Positions 35,231-42,989 of a DNA stretch of 64,000 nt are shown here, one piece after another. Source of the stretch: Devosia sp. (GTDB lineage Bacteria > Pseudomonadota > Alphaproteobacteria > Rhizobiales > Devosiaceae); the NCBI GenBank assembly GCA_017794705.1, contig CP051235.1, forward strand, positions 3,243,380 through 3,307,379, given 5' to 3'. A program made the translations under genes and the position numbers. The notes beneath the pieces were generated by a model. That model worked only from the letters and a program-made list of their open reading frames with translations, ran no database searches and had not been told where the DNA came from. Every line of letters begins with the position of its first letter. The stretch's first letter is position 1.

Positions 35231-36003
35231 GCGGCGGACTTTTCGCCGGCGATGGAGGGCACTTCATGCTGGCTGACCAGATCGAGAAACACATCTTCAA
35301 GGGTTGAGCCGTCGCGGCCGGCCTGGGCCTGCAATTCGGCGAGTGTGCCTTCGGCGATCAGGCGGCCGGAGGCGATGACGCCAATGCGTTCGGCCATGCG
35401 CTCTGCGACTTCGAGAATATGGGTTGTCATGACGATGGTGACACCGGCGCTGACTTTTTCGAGCAGCACGTTCTTGACCTGCCGGGCGGAGCCGGCGTCG
35501 AGGCCGGTGAGCGGTTCGTCAAGAATGATGAGTCTGGGGTCATGAATCAGGGCGCCGGCCAGGGCGACTTTTTGCAGCATGCCCTTGGAGAAGCCGCCGC
35601 AGCGCTCGTTGGCGTGGGGCATGAGGCCGAGCCAGCCCAGCAGTTCCTGGGCGCGGGTTTCGGCCTGTTCGGCAGGGACATGCCAGAGCCCGGCGATGAA
35701 TTCGAGATATTCGAGTGGGGTCAGGCGGTCGTAGACCATGGGTTCGTCGGAAACCCAGGCGACGAGGCGCTTGGCGGCGACGGGATCAGTGGCGGTGTTG
35801 ATGCCGCAGACGGTGATTTGGCCTTCGTCGGGCTGCAACAAGCCCGCGACCATGCGCAGGATTGTGGTCTTGCCAGCGCCGTTGGGACCGAGCAGGGCGT
35901 AGAATTCACCCTGTTTGACCTTGAGGTCGAGGCCGCGGACGGCCGGACGGTCGAAAGTCTTTTTCAGCGCCTTGATATCCAGCGCCAGCGCAAGATCCGA
36001 CAT
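35227..36003 (-). CDS. ABC transporter ATP-binding protein
   Basis: A 258-aa ATPase. Walker A LLGPNGAGKTT near 38-48, signature FSKGMLQKVALAGAL (a degenerate FSKGM form of LSGGQ, common in ABC-2 exporters), Walker B LIILDEPLTGLD near 155-166, and the H-loop in MTTHILEVAERMAE. It forms an exporter with the permease gene that overlaps it downstream. The start MSDLALALDI at 36003 is preferred to a codon eight residues upstream. Confidence 0.92.
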   Translation of the reverse strand: MSDLALALDIKALKKTFDRPAVRGLDLKVKQGEFYALLGPNGAGKTTILRMVAGLLQPDEGQITVCGINTATDPVAAKRLVAWVSDEPMVYDRLTPLEYLEFIAGLWHVPAEQAETRAQELLGWLGLMPHANERCGGFSKGMLQKVALAGALIHDPRLIILDEPLTGLDAGSARQVKNVLLEKVSAGVTIVMTTHILEVAERMAERIGVIASGRLIAEGTLAELQAQAGRDGSTLEDVFLDLVSQHEVPSIAGEKSAA

Positions 36004-36168
36004 GAGAGCCCCGATGCAATTTTCCAAAGGCGAAGGCGTAGCGGATCAGCGTTGAAGCAAAGTGAATCCTTGCGGCGCAATCGAACCCGTCGGGCAATTG
36101 CGGTGTCACGTGGTGAATTTGGTGCTAACATGGGGCTGCGCAGGTATGGCGCACACTGAGGGGGCAAA

Positions 36169-36597
36169 ATGGATATTTTCATCAATCTTCTGGTTTGGCT
36201 GCATCTGGCCAGTCTTGTCATTGGCATGGGCGCAGGCATCGCCTCAGGGCAGGTCGCGGCGCGGCTGGGCACGGCGCCGGTTGAGGCGCGGCCGGTGCTG
36301 GGCGAAATCTACAAAACCCTGTCGCGCATGGGGCATGCGGGGCTCGGCCTGCTGATCATCACGGGTCTGCTGGTGCTGTTCCTCAAATATGCCGACCCGA
36401 TGGGCATGGGCGTCTGGTTCTGGATCAAGATGGCGCTCGTAGTGGTGCTGATCGGGCTGATTACCTGGGGTGGCCGGACGAGCAAGAAGGCGCAGGCAGG
36501 GGATGCTGATGCGGCGGCTCTGGCACCGAAACTCGGCGCGGCTTCGGGACTGACCGGATTTGCGATCATCCTGGCGGCGGTGTTCGCCTTCGCTTGA
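36169..36597 (+). CDS. Four-pass membrane protein, unknown function
   Basis: A 142-aa protein with four membrane segments (about 5-27, 48-70, 78-98 and 122-142). WLHLASLVIGMGAG and MGHAGLGLLIITGLLVLF resemble small membrane proteins of the DUF2269/CopD-like type with a histidine in helices 1 and 2, which may bind heme. Good GGGGG ribosome site. Not certain of family. Confidence 0.6.
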   Translation: MDIFINLLVWLHLASLVIGMGAGIASGQVAARLGTAPVEARPVLGEIYKTLSRMGHAGLGLLIITGLLVLFLKYADPMGMGVWFWIKMALVVVLIGLITWGGRTSKKAQAGDADAAALAPKLGAASGLTGFAIILAAVFAFA

Positions 36598-36747
36598 GCG
36601 TCATGACGCTTGCCGGCGGAAATTTGCGGCGGGGCGCTTGAATCCGGCCCGTCGCGCATGATTTTTGCATCTGTTGCTTGCGCTCGAAAAATTATTTGTT
36701 AACAGTGCTGCGCGACATTTGGACGAAACAGCATTTGCGGAAGTTTG
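36598..36747. promoter_or_regulatory. Promoter region of the leu leader and leuA
   Basis: The 150 bp before the leader peptide include AT-rich DNA (AAAAATTATTTGTTAACA around 36687-36704) that should hold the promoter. No exact -35/-10 pair is claimed. Confidence 0.45.
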
Positions 36748-36864
36748 ATGGCTTTGCCCGCTGACATTGCTGAAACCACAGAACGGGCCGCCTTCGCGGC
36801 GCCGTCCATATGTGCTGCCGCCGGCGCTGGCCGGACTGGCCTCCTCCTTCTTATCTGCCCCTGA
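36748..36864 (+). CDS. Leucine leader peptide for leuA (attenuation-type)
   Basis: A 38-codon open frame starting ATG 36748, preceded by GGAAG, and ending in GLLLLICP with a TGA at 36862. Four consecutive leucine codons (CTC CTC CTT CTT) and an isoleucine codon near the stop are the hallmark of a leu operon leader. The stop lies inside a set of alternative RNA stems (36858-36901). It is 100 bp upstream of leuA on the same strand. Ribosome stalling at Leu codons when charged tRNA-Leu is scarce would change the folding. Too short to be found by size filters. Confidence 0.75.
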   Translation: MALPADIAETTERAAFAAPSICAAAGAGRTGLLLLICP

Positions 36865-36901
36865 TTTCCGACAGCCCGGAAAGCGGGCGGGATATCAGGG
36901 G
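36858..36901 (+). promoter_or_regulatory. Alternative RNA stems in the leuA leader (candidate attenuator)
   Basis: Outer arms CCCCTGAT (36858-36865) and ATCAGGGG (36894-36901) enclose GCCCG-GAAAG-CGGGC (36874-36888). An exclusive alternative, TTTCCG (36865-36870) with CGGAAA (36877-36882), overlaps both. No U-tract follows, so control may be translational or Rho-linked rather than by a classic intrinsic terminator. Confidence 0.55.
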
Positions 36902-36964
36902 ATGAATTCGAGCCGAACATCACAACGTTCAGGCCCATGAGGCCTATTGCACCAGGACAAGACA

Positions 36965-38560
36965 ATGAGCACTCCCCAGAACGGCGTTACAAAGGACAGC
37001 GCCGACCAGAGCAACACCGAGCAGGTGTATATTTTCGACACGACCCTGCGCGACGGCGAGCAGTCGCCGGGCGCGACCATGACGCTGGAAGAAAAGCTGC
37101 AGATCGCCGAACTGCTGGACGAAATGGGCGTCGACATCATCGAGGCAGGGTTCCCGATTGCCTCGAACGGCGACTTTGAAGCAGTGGCGGAAATTGCCAA
37201 GCGGGCTGACCGGGCGGTGATTGCCGGGCTGGCCCGGGCGATCGCGGCCGATATCGACCGGGCAGGCGAGGCGGTGCGCCACGCGCGGCAGGGCCGCATC
37301 CACACTTTCGTTTCGACCTCGCCGATCCATCTGGCGCACCAGATGAAGAAGACCGAGGACGAGGTGCTGGAGATCGTCGTCAAGACGGTGACCCAGGCCC
37401 GCAACCTGATCGACAATGTGGAATGGTCGGCGATGGACGCCACCCGCACGCCAATCGATTTTCTGGTGCGCTGTACCGAGGCGGCGATCAAGGCGGGGGC
37501 GACCACCATCAACCTGCCGGACACGGTGGGCTATTCGACGCCGGAAGATTATGCCGACATGTTCACCCAGGTGATGACCCGGGTGCCGGACAGCGACAAG
37601 GCGATCTTTTCTGTGCATTGCCACAATGACCTGGGCATGGCGGTCGCCAATTCGCTGGCCGGCGTAAAAGCCGGGGCGCGGCAGGTGGAATGCACGATCA
37701 ACGGGCTGGGGGAACGGGCCGGCAATGCGGCGCTGGAAGAGGTGGTGATGGCCATCCGCACCCGCGCTGATGCCTTGCCCTATCATACCGGCATCGAGAG
37801 CACACATTTGACCCGCGCCTCGAAGATGGTAGTTGCCGCCGCCAATTCGCCTGTGCAGTTCAACAAAGCGATCGTGGGCAAGAATGCGTTTGCCCATGAG
37901 AGCGGTATCCACCAGGACGGGATGCTGAAGAACGCCCAAACCTACGAGATCATGACGCCCGAGAGTGTGGGGCTGAAATCGACCTCGCTGGTGATGGGCA
38001 AGCATTCCGGGCGGCATGCTTTCAAGGAAAAGCTGAAGGACCTGGGCTATGTGCTGGGCGATAACCAGTTCCAGGAAGCCTTTGTGCGCTTCAAGGACCT
38101 GGCCGACCGCAAGAAGCACGTCTATGACGAGGATATCGCGGCGCTGGTCGACGACGAAATGGGCTCGGCCATGGACCGGATCAAACTGGTGGACATGGAA
38201 GTCGTGTCCAAGACCGGTGGTGTGCATCGCTGCGACCTGACGCTGAACGTGGATGGCGAGGCCAAATCGGTGTCTGTTGAGGGCGAGGGTTCGGTCGATG
38301 CGATCTTCAACGCGATCAAGAAGGTGGTCGATGCCGACCCGCATCTGGTGTTGTACGGCGTTGATGCCGTGACCGGCGGTACTGACGCGCAGGCCAATGC
38401 GCATGTGCGGCTGGAAATGAACAACCGGATCGTTTCGGGCCGCGCGGCGGAACCGGATACGCTGGTGGCCTCGGCCCGTGCCTATCTCAATGCCTATAAC
38501 CGGCTGCTGGCCGAGCGCGGCGCTGCAGCGCAAGGGGCGCTGGAAAGCGCGGCGGGTTAG
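36965..38560 (+). CDS. leuA: 2-isopropylmalate synthase
   Basis: LeuA condenses acetyl-CoA with 2-oxoisovalerate, the committed step to leucine. The 531-aa protein has the catalytic barrel at about 20-290 (FDTTLRDGEQSPGATM with Arg29 and Asp30; metal site HCHNDLGMAVANSL; NGLGERAGNAALEEV), a linker with AFAHESGIHQDGMLK, and the C-terminal leucine-binding regulatory domain from about 395. The start at ATG 36965 has AGGA seven bases upstream. A leucine-rich leader peptide and alternative stems precede it; a strong terminator follows. Confidence 0.97.
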   Translation: MSTPQNGVTKDSADQSNTEQVYIFDTTLRDGEQSPGATMTLEEKLQIAELLDEMGVDIIEAGFPIASNGDFEAVAEIAKRADRAVIAGLARAIAADIDRAGEAVRHARQGRIHTFVSTSPIHLAHQMKKTEDEVLEIVVKTVTQARNLIDNVEWSAMDATRTPIDFLVRCTEAAIKAGATTINLPDTVGYSTPEDYADMFTQVMTRVPDSDKAIFSVHCHNDLGMAVANSLAGVKAGARQVECTINGLGERAGNAALEEVVMAIRTRADALPYHTGIESTHLTRASKMVVAAANSPVQFNKAIVGKNAFAHESGIHQDGMLKNAQTYEIMTPESVGLKSTSLVMGKHSGRHAFKEKLKDLGYVLGDNQFQEAFVRFKDLADRKKHVYDEDIAALVDDEMGSAMDRIKLVDMEVVSKTGGVHRCDLTLNVDGEAKSVSVEGEGSVDAIFNAIKKVVDADPHLVLYGVDAVTGGTDAQANAHVRLEMNNRIVSGRAAEPDTLVASARAYLNAYNRLLAERGAAAQGALESAAG

Positions 38561-38583
38561 AAGTCCATTTTCATTGAGCGGCA

Positions 38584-38612
38584 GGGGCCGCCGCTGGCGG
38601 CCCCACTTTTTT
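38584..38612 (+). terminator. Intrinsic terminator of leuA
   Basis: Nine-bp GC stem GGGGCCGCC (38584-38592) with GGCGGCCCC (38596-38604), GCT loop, then AC and six T residues. Confidence 0.95.
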
Positions 38613-38620
38613 GCCGGCAA

Positions 38621-39043
38621 TCAGCGGCTGTTCAGCCACTCGAGCATTTCGGCAACCTCGCGTTCCTGCGCCTCGATGATATTCCGGGACAGGGATTTGA
38701 CCCATTCGTCCTCGCCATATTCGAGTTGCGCCTTGGCCATGACGATGGCGCCCATGTGGTGCGGAATCATGCCGCAAATGAACGCAACATCAAGGTCCTC
38801 CGCTTTCATCCCTTCGGTCATTGCCGCGTGCATTTCGTCGAGTCCGGCGTTCATTGCGGCATGACCCGGGCTCATGGAAGGAGCCCCATGGCCGTCATGG
38901 ATGTCATGGAAGTCTTGGCCGGATTGCATCGGCATGGTGCTGCCGCATATTTCCGGCAGGTCAACCATCGGCATCATTGGTTGCGCTGAGGCGAGTGAAG
39001 CAGAAGCGGCAATCAGGGCCGCACTCAATAGAACGATTTTCAT
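38621..39043 (-). CDS. DUF305 family exported protein
   Basis: A 140-aa exported protein with signal peptide MKIVLLSAALIAASASLASA|QP. The DUF305 core shows FICGMIPHHMGAIVMAKAQL, with the HH pair and many methionines and histidines (HDIHDGHGAPSMSPGH), suggesting copper or silver handling in the periplasm. The ferritin-like four-helix fold of the family is expected. It lies 37 bp downstream of a Cys/His-containing secreted protein on the same strand, probably one operon. Confidence 0.88.
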   Translation of the reverse strand: MKIVLLSAALIAASASLASAQPMMPMVDLPEICGSTMPMQSGQDFHDIHDGHGAPSMSPGHAAMNAGLDEMHAAMTEGMKAEDLDVAFICGMIPHHMGAIVMAKAQLEYGEDEWVKSLSRNIIEAQEREVAEMLEWLNSR

Positions 39044-39080
39044 TTTGGTTCTCCTGTTGGGACTTGAATATTCAAGACGG

Positions 39081-39452
39081 TCAGGAGATGCGGGGCGGGT
39101 CGTCGATGGAATGTACCAGGGACGGGAAGCCGGAGTGCGGACGGAGTGCTACAGGCGGCTGGTGCACACCAAAAGTGCCGGGGGCCGGTTCGGAAAGCAG
39201 ACCCGCGAGATCGCAGTGTGCGTAGTCGCAATGCTCATCCTGATAGGGTTCCTGATTTTCTGCAGGGCCGTCTGATGGCAGGACAGAGTGCAGGGCAGAA
39301 TGGCGAACATGCGTATCGGCTGAAGTTTGTGCTTTTGCCCAAATGGGCGCACTTGCTGGATGACATATCGCAGCAAAAGCGGGCGCGCCCGCCACGACAA
39401 GAGCGAAAACAATCACCAGTGCAACCCGGACGCTATGGGTGAGCGGTTTCAA
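39081..39452 (-). CDS. Secreted Cys/His-containing protein, possibly metal-related
   Basis: A 123-aa protein with a signal peptide (VALVIVFALVVAGAPAFA|AI). The mature part contains ICHP, DEHCDYAHCDL and several histidines, which could bind metal, and ends HSIDDPPRIS, like the short periplasmic proteins found beside copper-tolerance genes. No family assigned. It precedes the DUF305 gene in a probable two-gene operon. Confidence 0.6.
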   Translation of the reverse strand: MKPLTHSVRVALVIVFALVVAGAPAFAAICHPASAPIWAKAQTSADTHVRHSALHSVLPSDGPAENQEPYQDEHCDYAHCDLAGLLSEPAPGTFGVHQPPVALRPHSGFPSLVHSIDDPPRIS

Positions 39453-39671
39453 GACAGCACCAAATCACAATGTAGCCGAGACAAACTTTTAGCACGGCTG
39501 TGTCCGAACTTTTGTGCACTTATTCGTGACAAGCCTGAACGGACATTTCGGTGACTCTTCACGAACAATCACGCTGGCGCACAGAATTCGCACATGCGTG
39601 TTACCTGCTTGAAACCTGACACAATTCCAGCCGTAAGTCGCGCCAGACGCAACGGTATCGAGGGTTACTCA

Positions 39672-40283
39672 ATGAAGCTTGCAAAGCAATTTCTGGCACT
39701 TGCCGGTCTAGGTATGGGGCTAGCAACTGCATCTACCGCCACAGCGCAGGAAACGGATACGGCGATCTTTGCCGGTGGCTGCTTCTGGTGCGTGGAGAGT
39801 GATTTTGATCATGTCGAGGGTGTGCTGGAGACTGTGTCCGGCTATGCCGGGGGCACGATCCCCAATCCGACTTATCAGAACCATCCGGACTATATCGAGG
39901 CGGTGAAGATCACCTTTGATCCGTCGGTCGTCAGCTATGAAGAGTTGCTGACCGCCTTCTGGCACTCCGTCGATGCGACGGACGCAGGCGGACAGTTCTG
40001 CGACCGGGGCCACAGCTATATCACGACAATCTTTGCCGACGGGCCTGAACAGCGGGCGGCGGCCGAAGCTTCAAAAGTGGCGGTGGCTGATGACCTTGCG
40101 GTGGATGGGGAGATCGTGACGCCGATCGTTGATGCGACGACCTTCTATCCGGCAGAGGATTATCATCAGGATTATTATCTGAAGAACCCGATCCAGTATA
40201 ACTACTACCGGTTCGCCTGTGGCCGGAACGGACGGGTGGACCAGGTATGGGGCGACAAGTCCTACCTCGGGATCAATCACTAG
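39672..40283 (+). CDS. msrA: Peptide methionine sulfoxide reductase A, exported form
   Basis: A 203-aa MsrA with a signal peptide (MKLAKQFLALAGLGMGLATA ending ATA|QE), so it repairs methionine-S-sulfoxide in periplasmic proteins. The catalytic loop is GGCFWC with the active Cys after GG; SGYAGGTIPNPTY, AVKITFDPSVVSYEELL and AEDYHQDYYLKNP are family motifs. The start at ATG 39672 gives the signal peptide directly; the upstream extension in frame is unlikely. No MsrB partner is seen. Confidence 0.95.
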   Translation: MKLAKQFLALAGLGMGLATASTATAQETDTAIFAGGCFWCVESDFDHVEGVLETVSGYAGGTIPNPTYQNHPDYIEAVKITFDPSVVSYEELLTAFWHSVDATDAGGQFCDRGHSYITTIFADGPEQRAAAEASKVAVADDLAVDGEIVTPIVDATTFYPAEDYHQDYYLKNPIQYNYYRFACGRNGRVDQVWGDKSYLGINH

Positions 40284-40307
40284 GTTACCGGGCAACGCAG
40301 GGACGGG

Positions 40308-40330
40308 GTCCCGGGAACAAGTCCCGGGAC
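40308..40330. terminator. GC-rich hairpin between convergent genes
   Basis: Stem GTCCCGGG (40308-40315) with CCCGGGAC (40323-40330) and a 7-nt loop. It lies between msrA and the convergent VOC gene. No U-tract. Confidence 0.5.
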
Positions 40331-40352
40331 GGCACGTCAGGCTGTTCGTGGT

Positions 40353-40724
40353 TTAGCGGTGCTGGTCGATCAGGATGGGATTGCCATCGGGGTCGACGAG
40401 AGTGATGTGCCCGGGGCCGGTCGTTGATTCATCGGCCCGCTCGTTGAGTTCGAGACCCGCAGCCTTCAGGGATTTCTGGATTTCGCGGACATCGTCGAAA
40501 GGGTTGACCTCGCCGGCTTCCTGGTTCCAGCCGGGATTGAAGGTGATGATGTTCTTGTCGAACATGCCCTGAAACAGACCGATGACGGCATCGCCGTTCT
40601 TCAGGATGGCGTAGTTGTGTTCGGGCGAGCCCCCGAGGTCGGAGAAGCCGAGCTTCTTGTAGAATTCGGTCGACTTCTTGAGATCCTTGACGGTCAGGCT
40701 GATGGAAAATGCGCCTAGCTTCAT
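40353..40724 (-). CDS. VOC (glyoxalase/bleomycin-resistance-type) family protein
   Basis: A 123-aa single-repeat VOC protein: FSISLTVKDLKKSTEFYKKL at the start and GHITLVDPDGNPILIDQ at the end, with the usual beta-alpha-beta-beta-beta pattern. It may bind a metal through His and Glu, but the substrate is unknown. Ribosome site GAGAGG precedes the ATG. Confidence 0.88.
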   Translation of the reverse strand: MKLGAFSISLTVKDLKKSTEFYKKLGFSDLGGSPEHNYAILKNGDAVIGLFQGMFDKNIITFNPGWNQEAGEVNPFDDVREIQKSLKAAGLELNERADESTTGPGHITLVDPDGNPILIDQHR

Positions 40725-40755
40725 GGTTCTGTCCTCTCTCTTTTAAGAAACTGAA

Positions 40756-41289
40756 TCAGGTCTGCGGTGCCGGCATGAAGCGCGGATTGCGCAACAGCAC
40801 GGCGGCGACGATGGTGACCAGAAGGCCTACCGGGAAAATCTCAAGGAAGGTGATGGGCAGGCGATAGAGTGGGTCGGCGTACTGCACCTGCAGGGCGTTC
40901 ATTTGCGCGGTGACATCGGCGATTTCGGCTTCCGTTGCGCCCTGCGCGGTCATTTCCGCGATAAGGGCCGTTGAGTACTGGGAAATGAAGGCATAGTCGG
41001 TCATCGCCAGATAGACCTCCCAGCCGATCACGTAGGCAAAGCCGGCGATCACGGCGATCAGCATGCCGAGCATGAAGGCGTTGCCGAAGGTGATGACGCC
41101 GCCCAGGTCGCGGTCGCGATAGCGTTTGACGCCGAAAAAGATCAGCGACAGGGCAAGGATCATGACCAGGTAGCCAAGCCATTCCAGGCTGGCGACATGG
41201 GTGCTGCCGGAAAAGATAAAACTCAGCGAAATCGAGCCGATGGTGATGGCCCCGGCCAGAAGGCCGTAAATGAGGGCGATGGAAAACAT
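40756..41289 (-). CDS. DUF4199 family membrane protein
   Basis: A 177-aa protein with four membrane segments. FSIALIYGLLAGAITIGSIS, LIFFGVKRYRDRDLGGVITF and NAFMLGMLIAVIAGFAYVIG match the DUF4199 pattern. Function unknown; members often sit near sensor or LuxR-type genes, as here. The start at 41289 excludes an unlikely hydrophilic extension. Confidence 0.8.
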   Translation of the reverse strand: MFSIALIYGLLAGAITIGSISLSFIFSGSTHVASLEWLGYLVMILALSLIFFGVKRYRDRDLGGVITFGNAFMLGMLIAVIAGFAYVIGWEVYLAMTDYAFISQYSTALIAEMTAQGATEAEIADVTAQMNALQVQYADPLYRLPITFLEIFPVGLLVTIVAAVLLRNPRFMPAPQT

Positions 41290-41387
41290 CCGGGAATTCC
41301 TCCAACCGGTTTTGGAGGAGACTAGCAGCAGAATGGGGGATGGCCTATCGCCCGATCGGGTGAAACGGGGTCTTTGGTCCAATCGGG

Positions 41388-41801
41388 TCAGGCGATGAGA
41401 CGGAGTTCGCGGGCTTTGAGAATGGCGCTCGTGCGGGTCGGGGCGTCGAGTTTGGCGAGTAAGCTGGCGACCTGGGTTTTGACCGTGTCAGGTGACTTGT
41501 TGAGCGCTCGGGCAATCTGCTTGTTGGTCTGGCCAGTGACCAGCAGTTCGAGGACCTCAAGTTCACGAGCGGTGATCCTGAGGGATTTGAGGGCCGCTTG
41601 GTTGCGCACGAAGGGTCCGGGTGCGGGCGCACGTGTCAGGCGCCGGCCGGCCCAGACGCCGAGGGCAGTGAAGCCCAGGGCGATGAGGACGATGTAGATT
41701 TCGACCGGAAAACGGTGGATCAGATATTCATACTGCAGCCAGGTGAGGGCAAAGGCCCCGGCTGCCAGCGCCAGGCCGTAACCGGCCAGAACGCGGAACA
41801 T
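41388..41801 (-). CDS. Membrane-anchored LuxR-type HTH regulator
   Basis: A 137-aa protein with two N-terminal membrane segments (about 3-22 and 34-53) followed by a LuxR/GerE HTH (LKSLRITARELEVLELLVTG, QTNKQIARALNKSPDTVKTQ, VASLLAKLDAPTRTSAI). It has no receiver domain, so it is a direct membrane-tethered transcription factor. Its ATG overlaps the mscS-like stop by 1 bp. A link to membrane stress is inference. Confidence 0.85.
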   Translation of the reverse strand: MFRVLAGYGLALAAGAFALTWLQYEYLIHRFPVEIYIVLIALGFTALGVWAGRRLTRAPAPGPFVRNQAALKSLRITARELEVLELLVTGQTNKQIARALNKSPDTVKTQVASLLAKLDAPTRTSAILKARELRLIA

Positions 41802-42664
41802 CAGCCGGCCTTGCGCTCCGCCTTTTCCGATTGCGGCTGGCGGAGAATGTTGATGTCAAGCTTGTTGAAGGGGATTTCGATGCCGGCTTCATCGAAGGCC
41901 AGCTTGACCTTTTCGGTGAATTCGAACTTGACGTCCCAGTAGTCAGGGGTGCCGACCCAGCAGCGCAGCAGCATGACAACGGAACTGTCGCCCAGGTTTT
42001 CCACGAACACAGCGGCGGCAGGTTCGGAGAGCACGCGCATATCGTTGTTGGCGATGTCCATCATCTTTTCGCGGGCCAGATGGATATCGGCGTCATAGGC
42101 GATGCCGCAGCGGATATCGAGGCGGCGGGAGGCCTCGCGGGAATAATTGGTGATGGCGGCGTCCCAGAGCTGTGAATTGGGGACGAATACGTAGACGCCG
42201 TCGGCAGTGCGCAACTGCGTGGAGAACAGGCCGATTTCAACCACCGTGCCCGACAGGCTGTTGCCGTCGATGTAGTCGTCAAGGCCGAACGGGCGCAGCC
42301 AGACGATCATTACGCCGGCGGCGATGTTGGCCAGCGTGCCCTGCAGGGCGAGGGCGATGGCAAGGCCGGCCGCGCCCAGGACCGCCAGCACCGACGTGGT
42401 TTCCACGCCGAACTGGCTGAGGGCCACGATGATGGTGAGCACAAGGATGGCGTAGCGCGCCAGCTGCGAGAGCAGGGGAGCGATCGTGGCATCGATGCGC
42501 TTGGTGCGGGGCAAGAACAGCTTGATGCGGTGGGCCACGAAGCTGGAGGCCCGCCAACCGACCAGCAGGATGAGAATGCCGACAATGAAGGACGCCGCAT
42601 TGCTGACCACCCATTCCCCAGACAGGGCTGCGAAATTGGTGATCTCGGCGATTTGGTCTTCCAT
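41801..42664 (-). CDS. Small-conductance mechanosensitive channel (MscS family)
   Basis: A 287-aa MscS-type channel. Three membrane segments (about 20-42, 62-80, 86-108); pore helix LAVLGAAGLAIALALQGTLA then NIAAGVMI; beta domain with VPNSQLWDAAITNYSREASR; C-terminal alpha-beta domain to about 280. It releases osmolytes on hypo-osmotic shock. The start at 42664 (MEDQIAEITN) is the likely one; an upstream in-frame codon adds 15 residues. It heads an operon with the LuxR-type and probably DUF4199 genes. Confidence 0.93.
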   Translation of the reverse strand: MEDQIAEITNFAALSGEWVVSNAASFIVGILILLVGWRASSFVAHRIKLFLPRTKRIDATIAPLLSQLARYAILVLTIIVALSQFGVETTSVLAVLGAAGLAIALALQGTLANIAAGVMIVWLRPFGLDDYIDGNSLSGTVVEIGLFSTQLRTADGVYVFVPNSQLWDAAITNYSREASRRLDIRCGIAYDADIHLAREKMMDIANNDMRVLSEPAAAVFVENLGDSSVVMLLRCWVGTPDYWDVKFEFTEKVKLAFDEAGIEIPFNKLDINILRQPQSEKAERKAG

Positions 42665-42874
42665 TGGCGGCTCCTTTTTGAATCGAAGGTCAGCGCCAAG
42701 GTTAGGCAATCGGGCGCGCCGTTTAAAGGGGTGCAGGAATGCTGGACAGGGGGGATGTGCTTTGATACAGAAGCGCGGCTCCGGCTTGCCTGCCCCTCAA
42801 CGAGGTGCAACAAATGCCGGACGCGGCTCATGCGCAGACGAGAAACCAAATCCGTCAATCCGGCGCGCCGCAAC

Positions 42875-42950
<76 letters not shown>

Positions 42951-42989
42951 ATATCTGTTTTTCAGAATTGACTTGATTGTTCGCGTTGT

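Noticed and set aside
36944..38620. 558-codon open frame antisense to leuA
   Set aside because: It mirrors leuA exactly, its translation is rich in His/Arg/Gly/Asp as expected of antisense GC-rich coding DNA, and it has no recognisable motif.
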